Below are positions 17,197-25,973 of a stretch of DNA of 64,000 bases, one piece after another (position 1 is the first letter of the stretch; each line of letters opens with the position of its first letter). The stretch covers positions 55,505 to 119,504 of the forward strand of contig NZ_JAHPYF010000008.1 of assembly GCF_019041915.1 (NCBI RefSeq), written 5' to 3'. The position numbers and the translations under genes were made by a program. The notes under the pieces were generated by a model that saw only the letters and a list, made by a program, of their open reading frames with translations, made no database searches and was not told the DNA's origin. The stretch comes from Collinsella sp. MSK.8.10 (lineage in GTDB: Bacteria; Actinomycetota; Coriobacteriia; Coriobacteriales; Coriobacteriaceae).

Positions 17197-18978
17197 TTAG
17201 ATACGGCCAAGGTCGTAGGATCGAGCGGCCGCTTCGCCGGCGCAGATGAGGTTGGTTGTGGCTTCTTGCGGATCGAGTGTCTGTTCCAGGCCCATGGGTT
17301 TGCGGCAAATCGGCAGTACAAGGTCGATGCCTTGCCCATACACCGCATCCAGGTTATCAGCGCGACCGCCCACGACAGCAATCACCGGCTTGCCATATCG
17401 CTTCGCACGACGGGCCACACCCACCGGCGCCTTACCGGCGGCGGACTGCTCATCCATATTGCCCTCGCCCGTTATGACCAGGTCGACATCGCGCACGCGC
17501 TCGTCAAACCCCACGAGATCGAGCACCGTCTCCACGCCCGAACGCAGCTCCGCCCCGAGCGCCAGCAACGCCGCGCCCAAGCCACCGGCAGCGCCCGCGC
17601 CGGGCACGCCGAGCACCGAGCCAAATGTCCGCGCGCCCTCGGGTGTGCGCAACAACCCCTGGGCTCGAGCTCCGGCAATCGCGGCGTCGAGCAAGCGACC
17701 GTAGCCGACCATCCAGCTGTCGCACCTGCGCAGCGTCTCGATGTCGCCCGCCGGCAGACCCTTCTGTCCGCCGAACACCGCAAGCGCGCCGCGACGCCCT
17801 ACGAGCGGATTATCGACATCCGAAAGCACAACAATACGAGTGCCATCCAAAGCCCGAAGCGCTGGCGCCAAATCAACGCTCGCCGCCCGCTCAAGTCCGG
17901 CAAGACCGGGGGCGACATCGCAGCCCTGATCATCGACCACACGCGCGCCCAGCGCCTGCAGCATGCCGGCGCCACCGTCGTTGGTGGCACTGCCGCCCAA
18001 GCCAATATAGATAGTCTTTGCGCCCATGCGAACCGCGCGAAGCATGAGCTCGCCCACGCCATAGGTTGTAGCAGCCAGCGCCGACGACTCCGTGCAAGGC
18101 GAATACCCAATGCCGGCCGCCTCGGCCATCTCGATGACCGAGGACTCGCGCTCGACATCAACCAGCATCCGGGCAGACACGCGGTCGCCCAAGGGACCTG
18201 CCACCTCGCAGGTCACAATCTCACCGCCGCACGCGGCAACGGCATCGAGCGTCCCCTCACCGCCATCCGCCAGCGGCAACGCGGCCACCTGGGCATCGGA
18301 CCACACACGGCGCACGCCTTCGGCAACCGTCGCCTCCGCCTGCGCACTCGAAACGCTGCCCTTAAAGGAGTCGATCGCCAACAGCACACGGCGGGGTCGG
18401 CGGCACGCAGGACCAAAGTCAACCGCCATGCCAGCATCCTCACCGGCACCTGCAAGCGCCGCGGCGTGGGCGGCATGCGCCTCAAGGTTCGGACCGCAGC
18501 CACAGCCGCTGCCCCCCGCTCCGCGCAGACCGCCAAAATAGCTACTCAGCAGCTCGCGGCATTCATCCGTCAGGACCCCAGCCGTCACGTTAAACCGATG
18601 ATTCAGGCGCGAATCGGCATTCAGGTCATACAGCGAACCCAGCGCGCCCGCCTTGGCATCACTCGCGCCATACACGCAACGCCCCACGCGCGCGTTGACC
18701 ATAAGGCCCGCGCACATGCAGCAGGGTTCCAACGTCACATAAACCGTACAGTCGGAAAGGCGCCAGCGACCGAGCGACCGAGCGGCAGCGCACAGGGCCG
18801 CGAACTCTGCATGAGCCGAAGGATCCTGGTCGAGCTCGCGACGATTATGCGCCCTCGCGACGATCTCGCCGTCGCGCACCACCGCGGCTCCGATGGGCAC
18901 CTCGCCCACCGCCGCGGCGGCTCGCGCCTCCGCCAACGCCTCGCGCATGAACTTCTCGTCGATTTCGGTGATCGTCAT
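17197..18978 (-). CDS. tadA: Fusion of tRNA adenosine deaminase (TadA) and glycerate kinase
   Basis: 593 residues in one frame. Residues ~1-150 are TadA: zinc/catalytic HAE at 56-58 and PCCMC at 85-89; TadA makes inosine at tRNA-Arg(ACG) position 34. A Gly/Ala/Cys-rich linker (~150-195) leads to a complete type-I glycerate kinase (~197-593) with AIDSFKGSVSSAQA, LPLADGGEGTLDA, GLGGSATNDGGAG and TGEGNMDEQSAAGK. ATG 18978 has AGGGAAGG upstream; longer readings do not. No frameshift or stop separates the halves. The join links unrelated functions, so it may be split by cleavage or may simply be a gene fusion. Confidence 0.88.
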   Translation of the reverse strand: MTITEIDEKFMREALAEARAAAAVGEVPIGAAVVRDGEIVARAHNRRELDQDPSAHAEFAALCAAARSLGRWRLSDCTVYVTLEPCCMCAGLMVNARVGRCVYGASDAKAGALGSLYDLNADSRLNHRFNVTAGVLTDECRELLSSYFGGLRGAGGSGCGCGPNLEAHAAHAAALAGAGEDAGMAVDFGPACRRPRRVLLAIDSFKGSVSSAQAEATVAEGVRRVWSDAQVAALPLADGGEGTLDAVAACGGEIVTCEVAGPLGDRVSARMLVDVERESSVIEMAEAAGIGYSPCTESSALAATTYGVGELMLRAVRMGAKTIYIGLGGSATNDGGAGMLQALGARVVDDQGCDVAPGLAGLERAASVDLAPALRALDGTRIVVLSDVDNPLVGRRGALAVFGGQKGLPAGDIETLRRCDSWMVGYGRLLDAAIAGARAQGLLRTPEGARTFGSVLGVPGAGAAGGLGAALLALGAELRSGVETVLDLVGFDERVRDVDLVITGEGNMDEQSAAGKAPVGVARRAKRYGKPVIAVVGGRADNLDAVYGQGIDLVLPICRKPMGLEQTLDPQEATTNLICAGEAAARSYDLGRI

Positions 18979-19029
18979 CGTTCGCCTTCCCTGTTGCAAA
19001 TTCAAAACGATGCTATCATTACGACTCAC

Positions 19030-19119
19030 GGAGAGATGGCAGAGCGGTTGAATGCGGCGGTCTTGAAAACCGTTGAGCGCGAGAGCGTTCCGGGGGTTCG
19101 AATCCCCCTCTCTCCGCCA
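19030..19119 (+). tRNA. tRNA-Ser (anticodon TGA)
   Basis: Acceptor GGAGAGA pairs with TCTCTCC, anticodon loop CTTGAAA gives TGA, a long variable arm typical of tRNA-Ser is present, and the T-arm reads GGGGGTTCGAATCCCCC. CCA is encoded at 19117-19119. It lies just upstream of tadA in the opposite direction. Confidence 0.97.
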
Positions 19120-19122
19120 CTT

Positions 19123-19719
19123 TTAGTGATGCACCGGTGTCATGGTCCGCTCAAACAGCGCATCGACCACGTCGGCTATCTCAGGTCGACGCTCAAGATC
19201 GTGGCCCGATTCCCACCATATCGTGAAAAGTCGAATAATACCGCCGGCGACAAACTCAGACGTCGTCTCGAGTGACACGGGGGCCAGGGCATCCTCGGCA
19301 AGCACGTTCATCACACGCTCGCGGATGGAGCGGGCAATGCGGTCGCAAATAACGTTGGTCAACATGCCCGACATGCTGCTTGCCAATATGTTATCCATGA
19401 GCTGCTCGTGCGCCAGAATCAAATCCATGGCATCGTCCAAAATCGCGTGCCGAAGCGCGCGCACGTCCTCGGCAGATACCGCGCCGGCCTCATCGGGCTG
19501 TTTTTGCGGCAAGCCCGACATGAGCTCATCGATATAAAAGGCAAAGTAATCGTTCTTGTCGCGAAAGTGCTTGTAGAACGTCGTGCGGCGAATCATGGCG
19601 CGGTCGCACAGCATGGCAACCGTCAGGTCCTCAAAACGATGCTCCTCGAGAAGCTCGGTGAAGGCATCGAACAGGGCGCGGTAGGTTTTCTTGATGCGAA
19701 GGTCCACTGGTATCGCCAT
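19123..19719 (-). CDS. TetR/AcrR family regulator
   Basis: 198 residues. An N-terminal helix-turn-helix of TetR type is clear: TYRALFDAFTELLEEHRFED then LTVAMLCDRAMIRRTTFYKHF, in which TTFYKHF is the recognition-helix end. The C-terminal helical ligand domain is of unknown specificity. ATG 19719 gives the family-normal length, though GAGG lies very close to it; GTG 19707 is an alternative. Divergent from lemA; the region between holds a palindrome at 19850-19871 overlapping the lemA -10. Confidence 0.85.
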   Translation of the reverse strand: MAIPVDLRIKKTYRALFDAFTELLEEHRFEDLTVAMLCDRAMIRRTTFYKHFRDKNDYFAFYIDELMSGLPQKQPDEAGAVSAEDVRALRHAILDDAMDLILAHEQLMDNILASSMSGMLTNVICDRIARSIRERVMNVLAEDALAPVSLETTSEFVAGGIIRLFTIWWESGHDLERRPEIADVVDALFERTMTPVHH

Positions 19720-19849
19720 CCTCAGGGCAAAGACAACACTCGTCAATCTGTCGCATATCTTACACCTGTACCTCGCGCGCTTTGCCCCGGTGCCAACCCC
19801 GCCGAAAACACAACGCTTACCGGAAAGTTCGGCACGGCAAAACGTTGCG

Positions 19850-19871
19850 GGTATACTAGTAGCGTTATACC
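19850..19871. promoter_or_regulatory. Candidate TetR operator over the lemA promoter
   Basis: GGTATA-N10-TATACC, overlapping TATACT (19852-19857), a likely -10 box for lemA. It lies between the divergent TetR and LemA genes. Confidence 0.4.
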
Positions 19872-19918
19872 AACGGCAGCTGGCGCATGCCGCCGCGGCC
19901 ATTCGAAACGGAGACATC

Positions 19919-20470
19919 ATGATTACCGTCATCATCGGCATCGTTGTTGTCATTGTGATTGTCTGCGCCATCGCCGGCATCTACAACAACATGGTCACCA
20001 AGCGTAACCGCATCGATAACGCCTGGCAGAACATCGATACGCAGCTGCAGCGCCGCAACGACCTGATCCCCAACCTGGTCGAGACCGTCAAGGGCTACGC
20101 CAAGCACGAGCAGGAGACGCTCTCCGCCGTGATCAGCGCGCGTAACACCGCCGTCAAGGCCACCACGCCCGAGGCCAAGATGGAAGCCGACAACGTGCTG
20201 ACCGGTGCGCTGCGCCAGCTCTTCGCCGTAGCCGAGGCCTATCCCGATCTTAAGGCAAACACCAACTTTACGCAGCTGCAGGCATCGCTCGAGGATACCG
20301 AGAACAAGATTAGCTATGCACGCCAGAGCTACAACGACTGCGTGCTCAGCTACAACAACGCCATTCAGACGTTCCCGGCTGTCATCTTTGCCGGCATCTT
20401 CCAGTTTAAGGAGCGCCAGGGCTTCGAGGCCGCCGAAGCAGCCCGCCAGGCCCCGACCGTCAAGTTCTAG
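19919..20470 (+). CDS. LemA family protein
   Basis: 183 residues. One N-terminal membrane helix (ITVIIGIVVVIVIVCAIAGI), then the LemA signature YNNMVTKRNRIDNAWQNIDT and QLQRRNDLIPNLVETVKGYA, followed by long helices. Short external N-terminus and large cytoplasmic helical part are typical. Molecular role is not established for the family. ATG 19919 has GGAG 5 nt upstream. A terminator follows at 20507. Confidence 0.92.
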   Translation: MITVIIGIVVVIVIVCAIAGIYNNMVTKRNRIDNAWQNIDTQLQRRNDLIPNLVETVKGYAKHEQETLSAVISARNTAVKATTPEAKMEADNVLTGALRQLFAVAEAYPDLKANTNFTQLQASLEDTENKISYARQSYNDCVLSYNNAIQTFPAVIFAGIFQFKERQGFEAAEAARQAPTVKF

Positions 20471-20506
20471 TAGTTTGACAGCGCATCCTTAATCGGCCAA
20501 ATGCAT

Positions 20507-20547
20507 AAACCGCCCCGTCGAATGCATACTTCGACGGGGCGGTTTCC
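20507..20547 (+). terminator. Rho-independent terminator after lemA
   Basis: AAACCGCCCCGTCGAA pairs with TTCGACGGGGCGGTTT, then a T-rich run. Confidence 0.92.
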
Positions 20548-20817
20548 TTTTTCGCAAAGGTTCCCCTCTAAGCGCCGTGCATTTTTAGGAGTATTCAACA
20601 TAACCAAGAGCTTCGGGCGCCACGATAAGTGCCAAAGACCGCGAATATCCCTGTAAATCAAACGCTATAAGCCCATAACCCCGCCCATCATCCGTAGAAA
20701 ACATCGAGAACTCCCGATTTTTTGCCCGAGGTCGGTATGCAGGGGCCTTCGATTGCAGAATACTCGCAAAAATGCACGTCGCCACCACCCCCACATGGCG
20801 CGAACCAAAACAAAAGC
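20548..20817. other. Gene-free stretch
   Basis: No gene is supported. An 84-codon open frame on the minus strand (20585-20839) has neither a ribosome site nor a recognisable domain and runs into the palindrome next to it. Confidence 0.4.
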
Positions 20818-20924
20818 GCGGCCTTCCTTTCCGGCGCACTCCGCGGGACGAAAAAACCTCCGCCGCACGAAGTGCGCAGCGGAGGTTCTTTCATGTCCGA
20901 GGACGCGCCGGAAAGGAAGGTCGC
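20818..20924 (-). terminator. Nested palindrome containing the ilvE terminator
   Basis: Outer 20-bp arms (20818-20837 with 20905-20924, one wobble; GGCCTTCCTTTCCGGCGC) enclose an inner hairpin AACCTCCGC/GCGGAGGTT (20855-20886) followed on the minus strand by TTTTTT. The inner hairpin is a normal terminator for ilvE; the outer palindrome is extra and resembles in design the elements at 3914, 9153, 16525 and 53205. Confidence 0.75.
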
Positions 20925-20949
20925 CCTCGGGCCGGACAGCTAAGACAGC

Positions 20950-22002
20950 TTACGCGACGGTGTAAACCCAGTTGTGCTTATCCTCAACAGCACCAGACTG
21001 GATACCAGTCAGGGTCTCGCGGAGCTTCTTCATCACAGGACCGATCTCGGTGTAGCCAGCCGGGAAGGTCACGGTCTCGTCGGCGCCGTAAACCTTGTTG
21101 TCGATCTCGCCAACCGGGGAGATGACGGCAGCGGTGCCGCACAGGCCGCACTCGACAAAGGTACCGGCCTTGACCTCGGCCCACTCGACGGGACGCTGGT
21201 CAACGGTCATGCCCAGGTCCTGAGCGACCTGAACGAGCGAGCGACGGGTGATAGAGGGCAGGATGGAGTCGGTGTGCGACTGAGGAACGACGAGGGTGCC
21301 GTCCTCCTTCACGAACAGGACGTTGGCGCCACCGGTCTCCTCGACATAGGTGCGGGACTCGGAGTCGAGATACAGGTTCTCGGCATAGCCCTCGCGATGG
21401 GCCTCCATCGTGGGCTTGAGGGACATGGCGTAGTTCAAGCCGGCCTTGATGTTGCCGGTACCGTGAGGTGCCGCACGGTCATACTCGGAAACGCGCAGCT
21501 TGACGGGCTTGAGGCCACCCTTAAAGTACGGACCGACCGGGGTCACGAGAATGCGGAACGTGTACTCAGGAGCGGGAGCCACGCCGATCACGTCACCGGA
21601 GCCGATCATAAACGGACGCACGTACAGGGTCGCACCGGAACCGAAGGGCGGAACCCAGGCGGCGTTGGCAGAAACGACCTGCTTGACGGCTTCAACGAAC
21701 TTGTCCTTGGGGAACGGGGGCATCTCGAGGCGCTGCGCAGAGTTGTACATACGCTCGGCGTTCATGTCGGGACGGAAGCAGACGATGCTGCCGTCCTCGG
21801 CGGTGTAGGCCTTCAGGCCCTCAAAGACCTCCTGGCAGTAATGGAAGATGCCGCCGCACTCGGAGACATGCAAGGTGTGGTCGGTGGTCAGGCCGCCCTC
21901 GTCCCACTCGCCGTCCTTCCAATGGGCCTCGTAGCTGTAATCGGTCTTCATGTAGCCAAAGCCGAGGCTACCCCAATCGATATCCTTCTTCTCGACAGTC
22001 AT
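20950..22002 (-). CDS. ilvE: Branched-chain amino acid aminotransferase
   Basis: 350 residues, fold-type IV PLP enzyme, close to the usual 340-360 of the larger BCAT group. It transfers the amino group between glutamate and the keto acids of valine, leucine and isoleucine. PLP lysine is Lys186 in TGNIKAGLNYA; EVFEGLKAY and YVEETGGANV are family signatures. ATG 22002 with AAGGAG 6 nt upstream is the start; the 150-nt in-frame extension upstream has no ribosome site. Monocistronic: a terminator lies 3' and the dedA terminator lies 5'. A TACAAT box at 22156-22161 may be its -10. Confidence 0.95.
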   Translation of the reverse strand: MTVEKKDIDWGSLGFGYMKTDYSYEAHWKDGEWDEGGLTTDHTLHVSECGGIFHYCQEVFEGLKAYTAEDGSIVCFRPDMNAERMYNSAQRLEMPPFPKDKFVEAVKQVVSANAAWVPPFGSGATLYVRPFMIGSGDVIGVAPAPEYTFRILVTPVGPYFKGGLKPVKLRVSEYDRAAPHGTGNIKAGLNYAMSLKPTMEAHREGYAENLYLDSESRTYVEETGGANVLFVKEDGTLVVPQSHTDSILPSITRRSLVQVAQDLGMTVDQRPVEWAEVKAGTFVECGLCGTAAVISPVGEIDNKVYGADETVTFPAGYTEIGPVMKKLRETLTGIQSGAVEDKHNWVYTVA

Positions 22003-22228
22003 ATGTCGCTCCTTACATACACAGTTGCAAACTCGCGAACCCGCACGCAAGGACCGAGGCCGACCGCGTCGCAACGTCGCACGCCCGGAGCGTAGAGCCG
22101 GACGGGACACGCGAGCAGCATCAAAGCCGATGGCACGTCGATTCGCATGCACGAGATTGTACTCCCCGTACGCGTCTGATAAAACGCTTTTCTTTAACTA
22201 AGTAAAGTATTTTCATTTGACCGAAACT

Positions 22229-22264
22229 AAAGAGGCCCGCCACCGTAAGCGGTGACGGGCCTCA
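22229..22264 (-). terminator. Rho-independent terminator of the DedA gene
   Basis: On the minus strand GAGGCCCGTCACCG pairs with CGGTGGCGGGCCTC, followed by TTTAGTTT. Confidence 0.88.
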
Positions 22265-22291
22265 ACTGCACGGTTTGCGCGCTGGCTCGAG

Positions 22292-22939
22292 CTACGCGTT
22301 CTTTTTGCCCAGCTTAGCCTTAACCAGACCGACCACGGTCGGGATGATCGACACGGCAACGATGCCGATAATCAGCAGCTCAAAGTGCTCCTGCACAAAG
22401 GGAATGCCGCCAAAGAAGTAGCCCAGCAGCGTAAAGACCGTCGACCAGGTAATGCCGCCCAGCACGTTAAAGACGACAAAGTTGCGCCAGTGCATGCCGC
22501 CCATGCCAGCGATAAAGGGCACAAAGGTGCGGATAAACGGGAAGAAGCGACCCAGGAAGATGGCCAGGTGACCCCACTTGTCCAAGAAGTCCTCGGACTT
22601 TTTGATGCGCTCGGGCGTCATGGCCTTGACCTTGCCCGAAGCGATGATCTTGCGGCCAAAGAAGTGACCGATCATAAAGTTGCACTGATCGCCCAAAATG
22701 GCAGCGGCCCATGCGGTGGCCAGAAGCGCCACGATGTTAAAGCCGCCGTTGTGGGCAAAGAAACCCGAGGCGAACAGCAGCGAATCACCGGGAAGGAACG
22801 GGAAGAACACCACGCCCGTCTCGATAAAGATGATCAGGAACACGCAGCCGTAGGCCATAAGCGGGCCGGCGGCGATCCAGCTGGCGATCGCGGTGCGCGG
22901 GTCCTTAAGCAGCTCGGCAATAAAATTGATGAAACCCAT
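22292..22939 (-). CDS. DedA family membrane protein
   Basis: 215 residues with about five to six membrane segments. DedA signatures are present: IETGVVFFPFLPGDSLLFASG near residue 43-63, FLGRFFPFIRTFVPFIAGMG, and a GGITWS motif. Members act in the cytoplasmic membrane; some flip polyprenyl phosphate or phospholipid. ATG 22939 has GAGAGG 9 nt upstream. Alone, with its own terminator. Confidence 0.93.
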   Translation of the reverse strand: MGFINFIAELLKDPRTAIASWIAAGPLMAYGCVFLIIFIETGVVFFPFLPGDSLLFASGFFAHNGGFNIVALLATAWAAAILGDQCNFMIGHFFGRKIIASGKVKAMTPERIKKSEDFLDKWGHLAIFLGRFFPFIRTFVPFIAGMGGMHWRNFVVFNVLGGITWSTVFTLLGYFFGGIPFVQEHFELLIIGIVAVSIIPTVVGLVKAKLGKKNA

Positions 22940-23162
22940 GAAGTAAAACCTCTCAGTTGTGGGCGCGGATACGTCCAAGTTGACCAGTATACGGTTGCGG
23001 TGCCCCCTCGTGCGCAACCCCACAAAAGCATGACTCCATTACCAGCAAGTTTGCATAACTGACACTTGTAGCGCAAAGCCGCCAAGATTGTCCTTTTTAA
23101 TCCCTAGCGAATCGCTATACTTTATTGAATCGCATTGCCATGGCGCTAAGGGAGGGCGGCCG

Positions 23163-23867
23163 GTGAGCTTTATCAATACCATTCGCGAGGACATCAAGAC
23201 CGTCCAGGCGCAGGACCCCGCCGCGCAAAACGGTCTGGTCGTCTTTCTTTCCTATCCTGGCCTGCACGCCAAGTGGAACCACGTGCCCGAGCACTGGCTG
23301 TGGGAGCACGGTCATCGCTCGCTCGCCCGCGTGCTCTCGCAAATCACCCGCCACATCACCGGCGTCGAGATTCACCCTGCCGCGCAGATTGGCAAGCACT
23401 TCTTTATCGACCACGCCATGGGCGTCGTCATCGGCGAGACCACCATTGTGGGCGACAACTGTGTGCTCTACCAGGGCGTCACGCTCGGCGGCACCGGCAA
23501 CGAGACCGGCAAGCGTCACCCCACCCTGGGCAACAATGTCACGGTGGGCACGGGCGCCAAGGTGCTCGGCAACATCCGCATCGGCAACAACGTCAAGATC
23601 GGCGGCAACTCGGTCGTCGTTAAGGACGTCCCCGACAACTGCACCGTCGTGGGCGTGCCGGGACGCATCATCAAGCGCAACGGCTGCCGTGTGTTCGAGG
23701 AGAGTTTCGACGCCAAGCAGCATCGCGAGTACATGCCCGATGACGCCGCCGAGCAGTCCGCCCTCAACCGCCAGGGCATCACCGAGAATGCCCGCCGCGT
23801 CAAGGAACTCGAGCGAGAGGTGGCCGAGCTCAAGGCCCTCGTCGCCAAGCTCGTGGACGAACGCTAG
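23163..23867 (+). CDS. cysE: Serine O-acetyltransferase
   Basis: 234 residues: short N-terminal helical part and a left-handed beta-helix of hexapeptide repeats. [40 protein letters not shown] and TLGGTG are characteristic of CysE. It makes O-acetylserine from serine and acetyl-CoA, the first step to cysteine. A C-terminal ~40-residue helical extension ([17 protein letters not shown]) is a probable coiled coil. Start is GTG 23163, behind AGGGAGG. No cysK follows directly. A TATACT box at about 23116 may be its -10. Confidence 0.93.
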   Translation: MSFINTIREDIKTVQAQDPAAQNGLVVFLSYPGLHAKWNHVPEHWLWEHGHRSLARVLSQITRHITGVEIHPAAQIGKHFFIDHAMGVVIGETTIVGDNCVLYQGVTLGGTGNETGKRHPTLGNNVTVGTGAKVLGNIRIGNNVKIGGNSVVVKDVPDNCTVVGVPGRIIKRNGCRVFEESFDAKQHREYMPDDAAEQSALNRQGITENARRVKELEREVAELKALVAKLVDER

Positions 23868-23904
23868 GAACGCAAGCGGCACAAAACGACATCGGCATCA
23901 ACGC

Positions 23905-23942
23905 AAAGGCGCGCCAGGGAATTCATCCCCGGCGCGCCTTAT
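23905..23942 (+). terminator. Rho-independent terminator after cysE
   Basis: AAGGCGCGCC and GGCGCGCCTT, with a second inner pair GGG/CCC, then TATTT. Confidence 0.88.
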
Positions 23943-23947
23943 TTGTG

Positions 23948-23979
23948 ATGTGGCAAAGAGACTGTCCCTTTGTCACATT
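23948..23979. repeat. Short intergenic hairpin of the GGGAC/GTCCC family
   Basis: ATGTGGCAAAGAGACTG and TCCCTTTGTCACAT pair with two mismatches. It is the reverse-oriented partner of 490-520 and touches the stop codon of the ABC gene that follows. Confidence 0.6.
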
Positions 23980-25972
23980 ATGCGAACTGGCTCAGATAGA
24001 GGTCGGCGTAGGCACCCTCGGCAGCCAGCAGCTCCTTATGCGTGCCCTGCTCGATAATGTTGCCGTGATCCATGACCAAGATCAGGTCGGCGTCCACGAT
24101 CGTCGACAGGCGGTGCGCGATCACAAAGCTCGTGCGCCCGCGCATGAGCGCGTCCATGGCACGACCGATGGCAAGCTCGGTACGCGTATCCACGCTTGAG
24201 GTCGCCTCGTCCAGGATGAGAATCGCCGGGTTATTGAGCAGCACGCGTGCGATGGTCAGCAGCTGGCGCTGGCCCTGGCTGATGCTTTCGGCATCGTTGG
24301 CCACGCGCGTGTCGTAGCCCTGCGGCATGGTGCGCACAAAGAAGTCGACCTGCGCGGCGCGCGCAGCCGCCACGATCTCCTCACGCGTCGCCTCGGGACA
24401 GCCGTAGGCGATGTTTTCGGCAATCGTGCCATCGAACAGCCAGGCGTCCTGCAGCACCATGCCAAACTGCTGCCGTAGCTCGCCGCGGTCCATGCGGCTC
24501 GTATCCACGCCGTCGAGCGTAATACGCCCGCCGTCAATCTCGTAGAAGCGCATGAGCAGGTTGATGAGCGTCGTCTTGCCCGCGCCCGTGGTTCCCACCA
24601 CGGCAATCTTCTGGCCCGGCTCGGCGGTAAACGACACGTCGTGCATAAGCGGCTTGTCGGGCGAATAACCAAAGCGCACGTGCTCAAAGGAGACGCGACC
24701 CTCAACGCGACCCGGCAGCTTGGCGGCCTCGTCCGGCAGCGGATCGGCCTCCATCTCGGGCTCATCGAGCAGGTCGAACACGCGCTCCGCACTCGCCAAC
24801 GCGCTCTGCAGCGAGTTGAAGGTAAACGACAGCTGCGTCATGGGTTCGGACGCCTCGTAGATAAACTGGAAGAACGCCTGGAACACGCCGACGGTCATGT
24901 GACCGGCAACCAGCATGCTGCAGCCCACCAGCGCGATCACGATCTGCGCCAAACGGCCGATAAAGCGCACCGCAGGGCCGACGGCATTGATCATAAAGTC
25001 GGCCTTGGCACTCACGCGTGCCAGCTCGCCCGAGGCCTGGTGCACCTCGGCAGAACTTTGGCGTTCGCGGTTAAACGCGCGGATCACCAGACGGCCCGAA
25101 TAGCCTTCCTCGACCGCACTCGTAATCTTGGACACCCACTCCTGGCGCTCGCCCGTCACATCGTGTGTGCGGCGCGAGACGACCTTCGTCACCAGCAGCG
25201 ACAGTGCCGTAAAGAACAGAAAGACGAGCGTAAGCTGCACGCTGAACACGAACATCACGCTCACAGCACCAACAACCGTGCCGATCGACACGAGCAGCTG
25301 CAGCAATCCGCGCTGCATGCTCTCGGACATCTTGTCCAGGTCGTTGGTCGCGCGGCTGACGACCTCGCCGGGACGATGCGCGTCAAAATAGGCGAGCGGC
25401 AGACGGTTGAGCTTTTGCGCGATGCGGTTGCGCAGGCGCAGATTGAGACGCTCAGCGACGCTCGACATCAAAAAGCTCTGGAGCGCATAGAACGAGGCAG
25501 CGGCAGTCCAGATCATAAAGTAGACGAAAATGGTCTTGCCGCAGTTCTCCCAGGTGATGCTGAAAGTGGTGTCGTTGGCAAACGCCACCTGAATGTGGCC
25601 CCACAGCTCATCGATCACGCGGGCGCTATATGCCGGCGCGGCGGTGTTAAAGATGACATAGAACACAATGCTCGCGAACACGATATAGAAGCGCCAATGG
25701 TCGCCGGCAGCCTCACTCCACAGGCGGCGCACCGTCGCCCAGGTATCCCGAGGCGTCTCGTCCTCGTCTTCGTCGTCCACGTCGCGCATACGCTCTGCCT
25801 CGGCGCGGGCGCGCTCGTCCTCGGCACGTTCGTTTTCCTCGTAGAGCGCTTGGCGGCGAGCCTCGCGCTTGGCGGCGTCATCCAGCTCGGTCGACGCGGC
25901 AGCCGTTTCCTCGACCAGTCCCGCGGCAGCGGCGTCATCAACGCCGCCCTGCTTCTTGAGCTCCCCGGTCAT
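23978..25972 (-). CDS. ABC exporter subunit with canonical NBD (second heterodimer)
   Basis: 664 residues. An unusual ~80-residue charged N-terminal extension (Ala/Glu/Arg/Asp-rich) precedes six membrane helices (~95-390). NBD: Walker A GTTGAGKT at 460-467, signature ISQGQ at 564-568, Walker B ILILDE at 584-589 with catalytic Glu. ATG 25972 lies 1 nt after the TAG of the upstream subunit and 8 nt after GGGAGG. Together with the next gene it forms a heterodimeric exporter, probably controlled by the MarR gene at the head of the operon. Confidence 0.9.
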   Translation of the reverse strand: MTGELKKQGGVDDAAAAGLVEETAAASTELDDAAKREARRQALYEENERAEDERARAEAERMRDVDDEDEDETPRDTWATVRRLWSEAAGDHWRFYIVFASIVFYVIFNTAAPAYSARVIDELWGHIQVAFANDTTFSITWENCGKTIFVYFMIWTAAASFYALQSFLMSSVAERLNLRLRNRIAQKLNRLPLAYFDAHRPGEVVSRATNDLDKMSESMQRGLLQLLVSIGTVVGAVSVMFVFSVQLTLVFLFFTALSLLVTKVVSRRTHDVTGERQEWVSKITSAVEEGYSGRLVIRAFNRERQSSAEVHQASGELARVSAKADFMINAVGPAVRFIGRLAQIVIALVGCSMLVAGHMTVGVFQAFFQFIYEASEPMTQLSFTFNSLQSALASAERVFDLLDEPEMEADPLPDEAAKLPGRVEGRVSFEHVRFGYSPDKPLMHDVSFTAEPGQKIAVVGTTGAGKTTLINLLMRFYEIDGGRITLDGVDTSRMDRGELRQQFGMVLQDAWLFDGTIAENIAYGCPEATREEIVAAARAAQVDFFVRTMPQGYDTRVANDAESISQGQRQLLTIARVLLNNPAILILDEATSSVDTRTELAIGRAMDALMRGRTSFVIAHRLSTIVDADLILVMDHGNIIEQGTHKELLAAEGAYADLYLSQFA

Positions 25973-25973
25973 G

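Noticed and set aside
16822..17200. Possible small genes on either strand
   Set aside because: Overlapping frames on both strands, no ribosome sites, and internal inverted repeats.
19030..19119. tRNA-associated integration site
   Set aside because: No integrase, no direct repeat of the tRNA 3' end and no foreign block follow the tRNA.
20585..20839. 84-codon minus-strand gene
   Set aside because: No ribosome site or recognisable domain, and it starts inside the nested palindrome.
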